Part shown: positions 34,123 through 42,271 of the stretch, piece after piece
Layout: each line of letters begins with the position of its first letter
Position numbering within the stretch: the first letter of the stretch is position 1
NCBI GenBank assembly: GCA_963811585.1
Contig: CAWERR010000008.1
Coordinates: forward strand, 744,001 to 808,000
Direction: 5' to 3'
Origin: JACDHG01 sp963811585
GTDB taxonomy: Bacteria; Actinomycetota; Actinomycetes; Propionibacteriales; Nocardioidaceae
Length of the DNA stretch: 64,000 nt
Translations under genes and position numbers: made by a program
The notes under the pieces: model-generated
What the model was told of the DNA's origin: nothing
The model's input: the letters and a program-made list of their open reading frames with translations, nothing else
Databases searched by the model: none

Positions 34123-34758
34123 TCACCGGACGAAGCCGCAGAAGCCTGCCGCACTGCCGGTGTTGCTGATGACATAGCCGTTGTTACCACCACGGGCGAT
34201 CGCGTCGCCGTTGACGGCGTCGTAGGTCTGGCCGACGACGTGTCCGTTCACCGACCAGGTGAATACGTGAACGACCCGGTAAACGTGCCCAGAGGCCACA
34301 TTGAACGATCGTGCGTCGAACCGCGGGTACTGCCCCGGCAGCGTCGTGCGCGTCTGGACTGCCGGGTGCCACAAGACCTGGACCCACGCGGAGCCGTTCC
34401 AACGGTCGAGCCTGACGTGCATTGAGATGCTCTGCCGGTAGGCGCTGTAGGCCGCGGCGCGGAATACGAAGAACGAGTCAGATTGCAGCGACCCGGTAGC
34501 GGCGCCGGCGTACTGGGTGCAGTACTGGAAGTCAATCAGCTCGCGCGAGCCGGTGTACCCAGTGCTGCTGAGGTTGACCACCCCAGGTTGGGGGTAGCTT
34601 CCCGGCCCGCCGATGATCACCGTGTCCGCACTGGCGGTGGTTGCTGTCGCCACCAGGGCTGCCGGGACGACCAGTCCGGCCATGACCAACCTGGTGGCGA
34701 GGGCCCTCATTCGGGCCGACATCGTGTGGCGGGTCTTCACTGATTCGGTGTTCGTCAT
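34123..34758 (-). CDS. Secreted protein of unknown function, candidate SARP target
   Basis: The product has 211 residues. A basic N terminus and a hydrophobic core (RLVMAGLVVPAALVATATTASA) make a classical signal peptide cut near ADT. The mature part is rich in beta strands and aromatic residues (VHVRLDRWNGSAWVQVLW, VYRVVHVFTWSVNG) with one Cys near each end, possibly a disulfide. I recognise no enzyme motif. The ATG at 34758 follows GAAGGGA. The upstream region holds SARP-type heptamer repeats. The mid-region looks distantly similar to the secreted protein at 35551-36141. Confidence 0.75.
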   Translation of the reverse strand: MTNTESVKTRHTMSARMRALATRLVMAGLVVPAALVATATTASADTVIIGGPGSYPQPGVVNLSSTGYTGSRELIDFQYCTQYAGAATGSLQSDSFFVFRAAAYSAYRQSISMHVRLDRWNGSAWVQVLWHPAVQTRTTLPGQYPRFDARSFNVASGHVYRVVHVFTWSVNGHVVGQTYDAVNGDAIARGGNNGYVISNTGSAAGFCGFVR

Positions 34759-34804
34759 GACGATCCCTTCCTCGCTCCCCACGCTGTCGGTGGGCTTGTT
34801 CATA

Positions 34805-34836
34805 AGGCTGGACGTCGCCACTAACCAATCGCTAAA
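34805..34836 (-). promoter_or_regulatory. SARP-type operator: two heptamers, 8 bp from a -10 box
   Basis: Reading the minus strand: TTTAGCG (34836-34830), four bases, GTTAGTG (34825-34819), then exactly eight bases to CAGCCT (34810-34805). The repeat period is 11 bp. This is the known SARP layout, in which direct heptamers in phase with the helix put the activator next to the -10 element. The start codon at 34758 is 47 bases beyond the -10 candidate. The same layout occurs upstream of 36141. Confidence 0.75.
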
Positions 34837-34896
34837 CGTCCGCCCTTATGGCTATCCCGAGGAGCTTTGTCGGTGGTCTAGCCTATATTCGAATGT

Positions 34897-35480
34897 ATGA
34901 GCGAAGCGTTGGCATCGACCCGGTCGTTCGCGAAGCTGCAGGCCGGGGTGATCTGTCTGCCTGCTGCGCGGGCCGCCGCGGCCGAGAGCTTCCCGCTTCA
35001 TCCGGTGTCAATGTCGCTGGCTGATGAGGTGATCGCCGACGAGATCGGCACCGTGCTCCCCGGGCAGGTGCGGCGATGGTGCGTACACGGGTGCTGGAGA
35101 TCGACCCTGACGCTGCGGTGGCACGTGTGGCCGAGGCGCGACGTGACCGGTGGGTCTCGGGTCGCATCGACGGTGCGACGTCGATGGGTGAGTTGACGGG
35201 CATCTGCCGGCCGAGCAGGTCGCGGCCTGTTGGGCGGCTTTGGATGCGCATGCCCGGGCCAGGTATGCCGGGGGTGATCCGGAGTCGAGGACGGTCAGCC
35301 AGATCATGGCCGACACACTGGTCGAACGCGTCACCGGACAGACCACGGCATCGGACGTCGCGGTGACGGTGAACGTGGTGATGAACAACTCGACCCTGTT
35401 CGGCGGCGACGATGCGCCTGCGCAGCTCGATGCGCTGGGGCCGATCCCGGCGCTGGGTAGGCGTTACTCGCGCTGCCCTT
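34897..35480 (+). pseudogene. Decayed DUF222/HNH (13E12-type) gene
   Basis: Three frames in succession encode pieces of one DUF222 protein. The first is the N-terminal part from ATG 34897 (ADEVIADEIGTVLPGQ). The second is a middle part (IDPDAAVARVAEARRDRWVS, then GRIDGATSMGELTG). The third is a later part (LDAHARARYAGGDPES, then MADTLVERVTGQTTASDVAV). At least two frameshifts separate them. The C-terminal HNH nuclease is missing, and the similarity ends near 35470-35480, before the hairpin at 35496. The gene is dead. It is not a recent duplicate of the intact copy at 10366-11751, since the sequences differ. Confidence 0.75.
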
Positions 35481-35495
35481 CCTGCACATGCGTAC

Positions 35496-35530
35496 GCCCC
35501 GCGGCTGAGTCGAAATCTCAACCGCGGGGC
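35496..35530 (-). terminator. Strong hairpin after the second secreted-protein gene
   Basis: GCCCCGCGG plus TGAG (35496-35509, one C between) pairs with CTCA plus CCGCGGGGC (35517-35530, one A between). This gives a 13-bp stem with one mismatch. It lies 20 bp beyond the stop of the minus-strand gene at 35551 and is its probable terminator. Confidence 0.65.
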
Positions 35531-35550
35531 GCCGCAAGAACAGAGTGTGT

Positions 35551-36141
35551 TCAGTAGGCCAAGTAGACAGAGCCGCGGCCCCCAACGATCCTGTTCGCCT
35601 GACAGTGAGGCGCTGGGTCCGCGCAGACGTAGTCACGCGCGTGCCACATGTTGATGTCTGTCGTTCCCAGGCTGGTGCCGTTAGTGGTTCTGTACCAGCC
35701 AACTGAATAGTCCAGCGTGTAGTCACCGGGTTGGCTGGTTGCCATCCGCAGTGCCGGTAGGTAGGCGCCGTTGGCGCCGGCAGGGATGTTTATGACAATC
35801 CACGACGACCTTTCGTGGTAATACCGGTCCTGGATCCGGTTGTAGCGGTACAGGACGGCCGCAAGGACGACGCGCTGGGAGCCCGTCGAAGCCGGGGAGC
35901 GCCACACATAGTGCCGCGGAAGCTGCACGAACGGTCCAAGATAGTCGGCGTAGGCCTCAACGCGGGGCAGTTGGATCGCGCCGGGGCGTCCGTGCTGCCA
36001 GTACGTCTGTGCATCGGCCTGAGGGCTGCTGACCAGGATGGACGCGAACACCGCGCCCAACGCGATAGCAACTCGTGCGAATCTTGCGCGCCCTCCGCGG
36101 GAGGCAGGGCGGTCGGTTGTGGGTGAGATTGTGAGGGACAT
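35551..36141 (-). CDS. Secreted protein of unknown function, second candidate SARP target
   Basis: The product has 196 residues. The signal peptide (ARVAIALGAVFASILVSSP) is cut near ADAQT. The mature part is beta-rich and aromatic: HYVWRSPASTGSQRVVLAAV, RSSWIVINIPAGANG and GDYTLDYSVGWYRTTNGT. There are two Cys near the C terminus (YVCADPAPHCQ). No known catalytic motif is seen. The sequence order (VWRSPA, then a QxV strand, then LxRY/W, then GxYxxxxxxxW and NGTxxGxT) loosely matches the protein at 34123-34758. Three SARP-type heptamers lie upstream. The ATG at 36141 follows AGAAGGGG. Confidence 0.75.
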   Translation of the reverse strand: MSLTISPTTDRPASRGGRARFARVAIALGAVFASILVSSPQADAQTYWQHGRPGAIQLPRVEAYADYLGPFVQLPRHYVWRSPASTGSQRVVLAAVLYRYNRIQDRYYHERSSWIVINIPAGANGAYLPALRMATSQPGDYTLDYSVGWYRTTNGTSLGTTDINMWHARDYVCADPAPHCQANRIVGGRGSVYLAY

Positions 36142-36189
36142 GATGACCCCTTCTGTTTTTTGTGACCCGGCCCTTCCGGCTCTGAGACC

Positions 36190-36232
36190 AGGTTGGGCGG
36201 TGGCGCTGAAGAACCGCTAAAGGGTCACTGAA
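36190..36232 (-). promoter_or_regulatory. SARP-type operator: three heptamers, 8 bp from a -10 box
   Basis: Reading the minus strand: TTCAGTG (36232-36226), four bases, TTTAGCG (36221-36215), four bases, TTCAGCG (36210-36204), then exactly eight bases to CAACCT (36195-36190). All three repeats fit TTYAGYG at an 11-bp period. The start codon at 36141 is 49 bases beyond the -10 candidate. The match in sequence, period and -10 distance with the site at 34805-34836 makes chance unlikely. Confidence 0.8.
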
Positions 36233-36256
36233 GGGGTGGAAGCCCAGCCCGCTCGG

Positions 36257-38651
36257 TCAGGTACCGACGTACGCCGCGAGGTGTTCCCCGGTCAGGGTGG
36301 AGCGGTCGGCGACGAGGTCGGCCGGTGTGCCCTCGAAGACAACCCGGCCGCCGTCGTGGCCGGCGCCCGGGCCGAGGTCGATGATCCGGTCGGCGTGCGC
36401 CATCACTGCTTGGTGGTGCTCGATGACGATGACTGACTTGCCGGAGTCGACGAGCCGGTCGAGCAGGCCGAGCAGATTCTCGACGTCGGCGAGGTGGAGG
36501 CCGGTGGTCGGCTCGTCGAGGATGTAGACGTCGCCCTTGTCGGCCATCTGGGTGGCCAGCTTGAGCCGCTGCCGCTCGCCGCCGGACAGCGTGGTGAGCG
36601 GCTGGCCGAGGCTGAGGTAGCCGAGTCCGACGTCAGAGAGTCGGGACAGGATCTTGTGGGCGGCAGGAACTTTGGCTTCGTCGGATCCGAAGAACTCGGT
36701 CGCCTCCGTGACTGGCAGCGCGAGCACCTCGCTGATGTTCTTTCCACCGAAGGTGTACTCCAGCACGGCCGCCTGGAAGCGCCTGCCCTCGCACTCCTCG
36801 CAGGTGGACTCGACCGTGGCCATGACGCCCAGCTCGGTGTAGATGACCCCGGCGCCGTTGCAGGTGGAGCAGGCGCCTTCGGAGTTGGAGCTGAACAGTG
36901 CCGGCTTGACGCCGTTGGCCTTCGCGAATGCCTTGCGGATCGGGTCGAGCAGCCCGGTGTACGTCGCCGGGTTGCTCCGTCGCGAGCCGCGGATCGCACC
37001 CTGGTCGATCACGACCACGCCGTCGCGGCCGTCGACAGAGCCGTGGATCAGCGAGCTCTTGCCAGAGCCGGCCACGCCCGTGATCACGCAGAGCACACCG
37101 AGCGGGATGTCGACGTCGACGTCGTGGAGGTTGTGCGTCGACGCCCCGCGGATCTCCAGCGCACCGGAAGGCGAACGCACCGAGTCCTTGAGGGTGGCCC
37201 GGTCGTCGAGATGGCGGCCGGTTATGGTGTCGCTCCCGCGCAGCCCGTCCACCGTGCCCTCGAAGCAGACCTCGCCGCCGTTCGTGCCAGCGCCGGGACC
37301 AAGGTCGACGGCGTGGTCGGCGATCGCGATGGTCTCGGGCTTGTGCTCCACGACGAGCACGGTGTTGCCCTTGTCGCGCAGCTGCAGCAGGAGGTTGTTC
37401 ATCCGCTCGATGTCATGTGGGTGCAGGCCGATCGTCGGCTCGTCGAACACGTAGGTGACGTCGGTGAGCGACGAGCCGAGGTGTCGGATCATCTTGGTGC
37501 GCTGCGCCTCCCCGCCGGACAAGGTGCCCGCCGGACGGTCGAGTGAGAGGTAGCCCAACCCGATCTCGGCGAAGGAGTCGAGGACGTGCTGCAAGCCGGT
37601 GAGCAGCGGGGCGACCGACGGCTCGTCAAGGTCCCTGACCCAGCCAGCCAGGTCGCTGATCTGCATGGTGCAGACGTCGGCGATGCTCTTCCCGTTGATC
37701 TTCGACGACCTGGCCTCCTTGGTGAGTCGGGTGCCCTCGCACTCGGGGCACTCGGTGAACGTGATCGCCCGCTCCACGAAGGCGCGGATGTGAGGCTGCA
37801 TCGCGTCGACGTCCTTGGAGAGCATCGACTTCTGGATCTTCGGGATCACGCCCTCGTAGGTGAGGTTGATGCCCTCGACCTGGATCTTGGTCGGCTCCTT
37901 GTAGAGCAGGTCGTGCGATGTCTTTCTTGGTGAACTTGCTGATCGGCTTGTCCATGTCGAAGCCGGCGCCGCTGAAGATGCGGCCGTACCAACCGTCCAT
38001 GCTGTAGCCGGGAATCGTGAGAGCACCTTCACTGAGCGACTTGGTGTCGTCGTACAGCGCCGTCAGGTCGAAGTCGCTGACCGCACCTATCCCCTCGCAT
38101 CGAGGGCACATCCCCCCGAGGTAGACCACGTTGCGCACCACGTTCTTCTCGACCCGGCCGCCCGACTTTTCGGTGCTCATCACCCCGCTCGCCTTTCGGG
38201 TCGGGACGTTGAACGAGAACGCCGTGGGCGGCCCGACGTAGGGCTCACCGAGCCGGCTGAAGAGGATGCGCAGCATCGCGTTGGCGTCGGTGGCGGTGCC
38301 GACCGTCGAGCGGGGATTCGAGCCCATCCGCTCCTGGTCGACGATGATCGCGGTCGTCAGGCCCTCGAGCAGGTCGACCTCCGGCCGCGCCAGTGTCGGC
38401 ATGAAGCCCTGCACGAAAGCGCTGTAGGTCTCGTTGATCATCCGCTGCGACTCCGCGGCGATCGTTGCGAACACCAGCGAGCTCTTGCCCGAGCCGGAGA
38501 TTCCGGTGAACACCGTCAGCCGGCGCTTCGGGAGGTCGACGCTGACGTCCTTGAGGTTGTTCACGCGGGCGCCGTGGACACGGATCATGTCGTGGTGGTC
38601 GGCAACGTGCACTGGACTCGCCGGCGTGCTCGTCCTCGTGGCCTTGCTCAT
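36257..38651 (-). pseudogene. UvrA-like ABC ATPase (short class), one frameshift
   Basis: Two overlapping frames give one protein of about 797 residues. The first (ATG 38651 onward) has Walker A GISGSGKSSLVFATIAAESQ and a zinc-binding CPRCEG. The second has CPECEG, LSGGEAQRTKMIRHLG, the second Walker A GVAGSGKSSLIHGSVDG, CSTCNGAGV and LSGGERQRLKLATQMA. The frames meet near 37916, where removing one base restores KKDIHDLLYKEP. The size and order match the short UvrA-like proteins linked to drug resistance (DrrC-like) rather than repair UvrA. Everything else is intact, so a base-call error or a very recent mutation is possible. Confidence 0.85.
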
Positions 38652-38713
38652 CGGATCTCCATCTCGTGGGGCGCCTCCGCGGCTGCGGGTCGAATGCTTA
38701 CCGCATCGCACCG

Positions 38714-38779
38714 TCAGGCGGACGCAGTCTCCCACGCGAATCCGTCGGGGTCGGTGAACGGTCCGGTGACGGAGGTCAT
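38714..38779 (-). pseudogene. Possible 21-residue remnant of a VOC domain
   Basis: An ATG at 38779, next to the VOC protein stop (38781), opens a frame encoding MTSVTGPFTDPDGFAWETASA. The FTDPDGFAWE block looks like the C-terminal metal-site strand of a glyoxalase/VOC protein. It may be the tail of a deleted second VOC gene. It is too short to be sure. Confidence 0.3.
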
Positions 38780-38780
38780 C

Positions 38781-39191
38781 TCAGCTCAGCTCCTGGATGC
38801 GGATCAGGTTGCCCGCGGGGTCGCGAAAGGCGCAGTCGCGTACGCCGTACGGCTGGTCGGTCGGCTCCTGGACCACTTCGGCGTCGCTGGCCTGCACGCG
38901 CTCGAAGGTGCCGTCGAGGTCTTTGGTGGCGAGCAGGATCCAGCCGTAGGTGCCCTTGGCCATCATCTCGGCGATGGTCTGACGCTCTTCGTCGGTGATG
39001 CCGGGGTCGGTGGCCGGCGGTGCCAGGAGGATCGAGGTGTCGGGCTGATCGGCGGGGCCGACCGTGATCCAGCGCATCGTGCCGCTGCCGACGTCGGTGC
39101 GGACCTCGAAACCGAGGGCGTCGCGGTAGAAGGCTAGTGAGGCGTCGGGGTCGTCGTGGGGGAGGAAGCTCGTGTGAATTGTGATGTCCAT
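38781..39191 (-). CDS. VOC-family (glyoxalase/dioxygenase-like) protein
   Basis: The product has 136 residues. The N terminus MDITIHTSFLPHDDPDASLAFYRDALGF and the C-terminal FRDPAGNLIRIQEL are typical of VOC proteins with two beta-alpha-beta-beta-beta modules. Such proteins bind metals and act as isomerases, dioxygenases or antibiotic-binding proteins; the substrate is not known. The ATG at 39191 is five bases after the stop of the AraC-type gene, so the two form an operon in which the regulator is transcribed first. Confidence 0.87.
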   Translation of the reverse strand: MDITIHTSFLPHDDPDASLAFYRDALGFEVRTDVGSGTMRWITVGPADQPDTSILLAPPATDPGITDEERQTIAEMMAKGTYGWILLATKDLDGTFERVQASDAEVVQEPTDQPYGVRDCAFRDPAGNLIRIQELS

Positions 39192-39196
39192 GGCAG

Positions 39197-39646
39197 TCAG
39201 GCTAGGTGCGGCTCGGGGGTCGACGCTTCTCGATTCCTGATCGGTCTGGTCACCTGCTTTGCCAGGCACGGCGGCATCCCCGTCGTCGACCGGGCCGCCT
39301 GCTCCCGATAGTCGCTGGGCGGCATACCGACCAGCTCGCTGAAGCGAGTGCTGAACGTGCCCAGCGATGAACAGCCGACCTCGAAACAGATGTCGGTGAC
39401 GCTGAGGTCACTGCGACGCAGCAGCCACATCGCTCGCTCGATGCGCCGCGTCATGAGGTAGCTGTACGGCGACTCGCCGTACGCCAGCCGGAACTGGCGG
39501 CTGAGGTGTCCGGCCGACATGTGCGCGCCGCGGGCGAGCGCCTCGACGTCCAGCGGCTGTGCGTACTCCCGGTCGATCCGGTCGCGCACGCGGCGCAGCA
39601 GCGCGAGGTCGCGCAGGTGCTGCGCGGCGGCGGGGGTGCTGGTCAC
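39197..39646 (-). CDS. AraC-family transcriptional regulator, DNA-binding domain only
   Basis: The product has 149 residues. It consists almost entirely of the AraC/XylS double HTH: ALARGAHMSAGHLSRQFRLA then SVTDICFEVGCSSLGTFSTRF with GMPPSDYR. There is no N-terminal ligand domain, as in SoxS/MarA-size proteins. It probably controls its own operon with the VOC gene. The gap 39647-39930 upstream holds no gene and I see no clear operator in it. Confidence 0.88.
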   Translation of the reverse strand: MTSTPAAAQHLRDLALLRRVRDRIDREYAQPLDVEALARGAHMSAGHLSRQFRLAYGESPYSYLMTRRIERAMWLLRRSDLSVTDICFEVGCSSLGTFSTRFSELVGMPPSDYREQAARSTTGMPPCLAKQVTRPIRNREASTPEPHLA

Positions 39647-39930
39647 CTGCGAGATGGTGCCACGTCGCGCCGACGGCGCCCAGCGCAGCCCGGCGGCTCA
39701 CCCCCTCCACGTCCGCTTTCGCCCGATCTGCCAGGGGCTAAATCAGCCAGTTTTGCCCGGGGCATCAGCCGAACGGTTGGCATCGCGGCGAAAGCGTCAA
39801 AATGGGCCTTACGCAGGCGGGATGTCCCCTATTCTCAGGCTGTGAGTCATCGTTCGACTACAGAATGTTACCGCGCCCACATGTGGCTCCGCGGTTGCAC
39901 CCGTACGTCGTTCGGGGCGCGAGTCGACGA

Positions 39931-42267
39931 ATGACCCGCGCCCGCTTCAGCCTGGGTTTCGACTACGGCGTTGCCGTCATCGGGCTCAGCGTCGGAGTCG
40001 CCGCCATCGTTTCGCTGGCCATGGACCCGGGCTCACTCCACGGGGCCTACCTACTCGGAATCCCCCTGATCATGGTGATGGGCTGGTTTCCTATGCTCAT
40101 CGGCCGCGCGGGCGGCGGCATCGAGATCGGCCTCGACACCTGCGTCCTGATCTACCTCGGTACGATCGCGGACCCCACCTCGGCGCTGGCCATCTGGGCC
40201 GTCGGCGGATGTCTTGGGCAAGCGTTCACGGACAAGCGACGCTCAACAAAGGCGTTCAACTCGGGCCTCGGCGTCGTCGCCGGCGGGCTCGCCCTGCTGG
40301 TGCTCGACCTGACCCGGACCGGCGGGCAGACTTCGCAAAGCGAATTGCTCGCCGTGGGACTGGCTGGGGCTGTCTACTTCGTCATCGACTTCTTCGTGTC
40401 GGCCCTCTCGCTCAGCCTCGACGAGGGCACCAGCATCCGCAGGGAGCTCGCTCCGACCGACGCGCTCGGTCCTTTGGTTGCGTTCCTCGGGATCGCAGCG
40501 CTGGGCTATCTCGCGGCCCTGGTCGATCGTCAGTTGCCCGCCTGGTCGTTCGTCTTGATGGCTGTGCCCGTCGGGACGATCCTGATCGCTTCGCGTGCCC
40601 AATCGCGAGGTACCGAGCATGCCCGGCGACTCAAGATCCTGCTCGACACTGCTGTCACCGTGCAGACGGTCAACGACAGAGAGGCTGTACTGGAGGCCCT
40701 GCGCTCGGGCGCCAGCGACTTGCTCCGCGATCCGCGCATCAAGCTCCGCGACGAGGCTCCGCAAGGGAGCGAAGTCGGCGTCGCCGTCGATGGCGGCGAC
40801 CACGAGATGTGGATCGTCGGCCCGGCACTCAACCGGGCACGCTCGACTGCTGCTGATGACCAGCAGGCGTTGGCGGCGCTGGTCGCCGTCTCGGAGGAAG
40901 CGTTTGCCCGCCTACGCCTCAGCGAGGACATGGCGCACCTTGCCTGGCACGACTCCCTGACCGGGCTGCCCAACCGCTCTCTCTTCATGGATCGTGTCGG
41001 ACACGCGCTCGCTGGACAGGCGCGCCGTGGCGGCCAGCTTGCCGTCCTCTTCTGTGACCTCGACGGATTCAAGCGCGTCAACGACCTCTTCGGACACGCT
41101 GCTGGCGACCAGCTGCTCATCGAGGTCGGTCGTCGGATCAGCTCGTGTGTCCGTAAGGACGACACGGTGGCCCGGCTCGGCGGTGACGAGTTTGCCGTCC
41201 TGCTCGAGGAGGTCGACCACCCGGACAACGCCACCCGCACCTGCGACCGCATCCTCGACGAACTGCGTCGTCGGATCGAGGTCTCTGGCGAGGACGTGTC
41301 GGTAACTGTCACCGTGGGTGTGGCGTTCTCTTCACAGGGCGATTCGGCCGAGAGCCTGCTCAGCCACGCCGACCTCGCGATGTACCACGCGAAGGGCCAA
41401 GGCAAGAACCGTCACGAGACCTACCGCCTGGCATTTGGCGACGAACGGCTGCAGCGCATCGAGCTGATCGAGACGCTCCGCAAGGCGATCGAGTTCAACC
41501 AGCTCGAGGTCTACTACCAGCCGACTCTCGATCTGAACACACGTGAGATCTACGGCGTCGAGGCGCTGGTGCGCTGGCGACGCGATGGCGTTCTGGTGCC
41601 GCCGGATCTCTTCATCCCGGCCGCTGAGGAAAGCGGTCTGATCATCGGTCTCGGTGCTGCCGTCCTAGAGATCGTTGCCCGAGACATGCCGAAGCTGCGT
41701 GCCGCCGCCGGGAAATCCATCTCGGTCGGAGTTAACATCTCTGCCCAGCAACTGCACGAGATCGACTTCATCACCCAGGTTCAGCGCGCCCGCGCGGAGA
41801 TGGGCGACGTGACCCTCATCCTCGAGCTGACCGAGCGCGACTTCGTCAACAACGACTCACAGACTCTGACAGCAATGACTGCCCTTGCTGAGGCAGACGT
41901 CAAGTTCGCCATCGACGACTTCGGGGTCGGCTTCTCGTCGCTGGGCTACCTGCAGCACCTCCCGGTGCACATCCTCAAGGTCGACCGCTCTTTCCTGACG
42001 CGCATCGAGGAGGACGACCGTGCATGCGCACTCGTCCGTTCCATGGTGGTGATGGGCGAGGCGCTCGGCCTCGACGTCGTCATCGAAGGCGTCGAGCGTG
42101 AGTCGCAGATCGAGCATGTCGCCGACCATGCGGGCGGCACCCTCGGTCAGGGCTACCTGTTCGCGCGGCCGATGCCGTTCGCCGACATGGTGGCCATGTT
42201 CGCGGAGCAGCCACGGCACCCGCTGCCGACGCCCGGGCAGCGACCACGCCTCACCGCGATAGGTTGA
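39931..42267 (+). CDS. Membrane-bound GGDEF-EAL protein (cyclic di-GMP synthesis and/or breakdown)
   Basis: The product has about 778 residues from ATG 39931; in-frame starts at 39802 and 39865 also exist. The N-terminal third has about six membrane segments, for example FDYGVAVIGLSVGVAAIVSLA and ALGPLVAFLGIAALGYLAALV. The GGDEF domain is intact (RLGGDEFAVLLEEVD, about 417), with the product-inhibition site RKDD five residues before it. The EAL domain keeps EALVRW, NISAQQL, ELTERD, DDFGVGFSSLGYL and EGVERES, so both activities look possible. The ligand of the membrane sensor is not known. Confidence 0.92.
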   Translation: MTRARFSLGFDYGVAVIGLSVGVAAIVSLAMDPGSLHGAYLLGIPLIMVMGWFPMLIGRAGGGIEIGLDTCVLIYLGTIADPTSALAIWAVGGCLGQAFTDKRRSTKAFNSGLGVVAGGLALLVLDLTRTGGQTSQSELLAVGLAGAVYFVIDFFVSALSLSLDEGTSIRRELAPTDALGPLVAFLGIAALGYLAALVDRQLPAWSFVLMAVPVGTILIASRAQSRGTEHARRLKILLDTAVTVQTVNDREAVLEALRSGASDLLRDPRIKLRDEAPQGSEVGVAVDGGDHEMWIVGPALNRARSTAADDQQALAALVAVSEEAFARLRLSEDMAHLAWHDSLTGLPNRSLFMDRVGHALAGQARRGGQLAVLFCDLDGFKRVNDLFGHAAGDQLLIEVGRRISSCVRKDDTVARLGGDEFAVLLEEVDHPDNATRTCDRILDELRRRIEVSGEDVSVTVTVGVAFSSQGDSAESLLSHADLAMYHAKGQGKNRHETYRLAFGDERLQRIELIETLRKAIEFNQLEVYYQPTLDLNTREIYGVEALVRWRRDGVLVPPDLFIPAAEESGLIIGLGAAVLEIVARDMPKLRAAAGKSISVGVNISAQQLHEIDFITQVQRARAEMGDVTLILELTERDFVNNDSQTLTAMTALAEADVKFAIDDFGVGFSSLGYLQHLPVHILKVDRSFLTRIEEDDRACALVRSMVVMGEALGLDVVIEGVERESQIEHVADHAGGTLGQGYLFARPMPFADMVAMFAEQPRHPLPTPGQRPRLTAIG

Positions 42268-42271
42268 GGTA

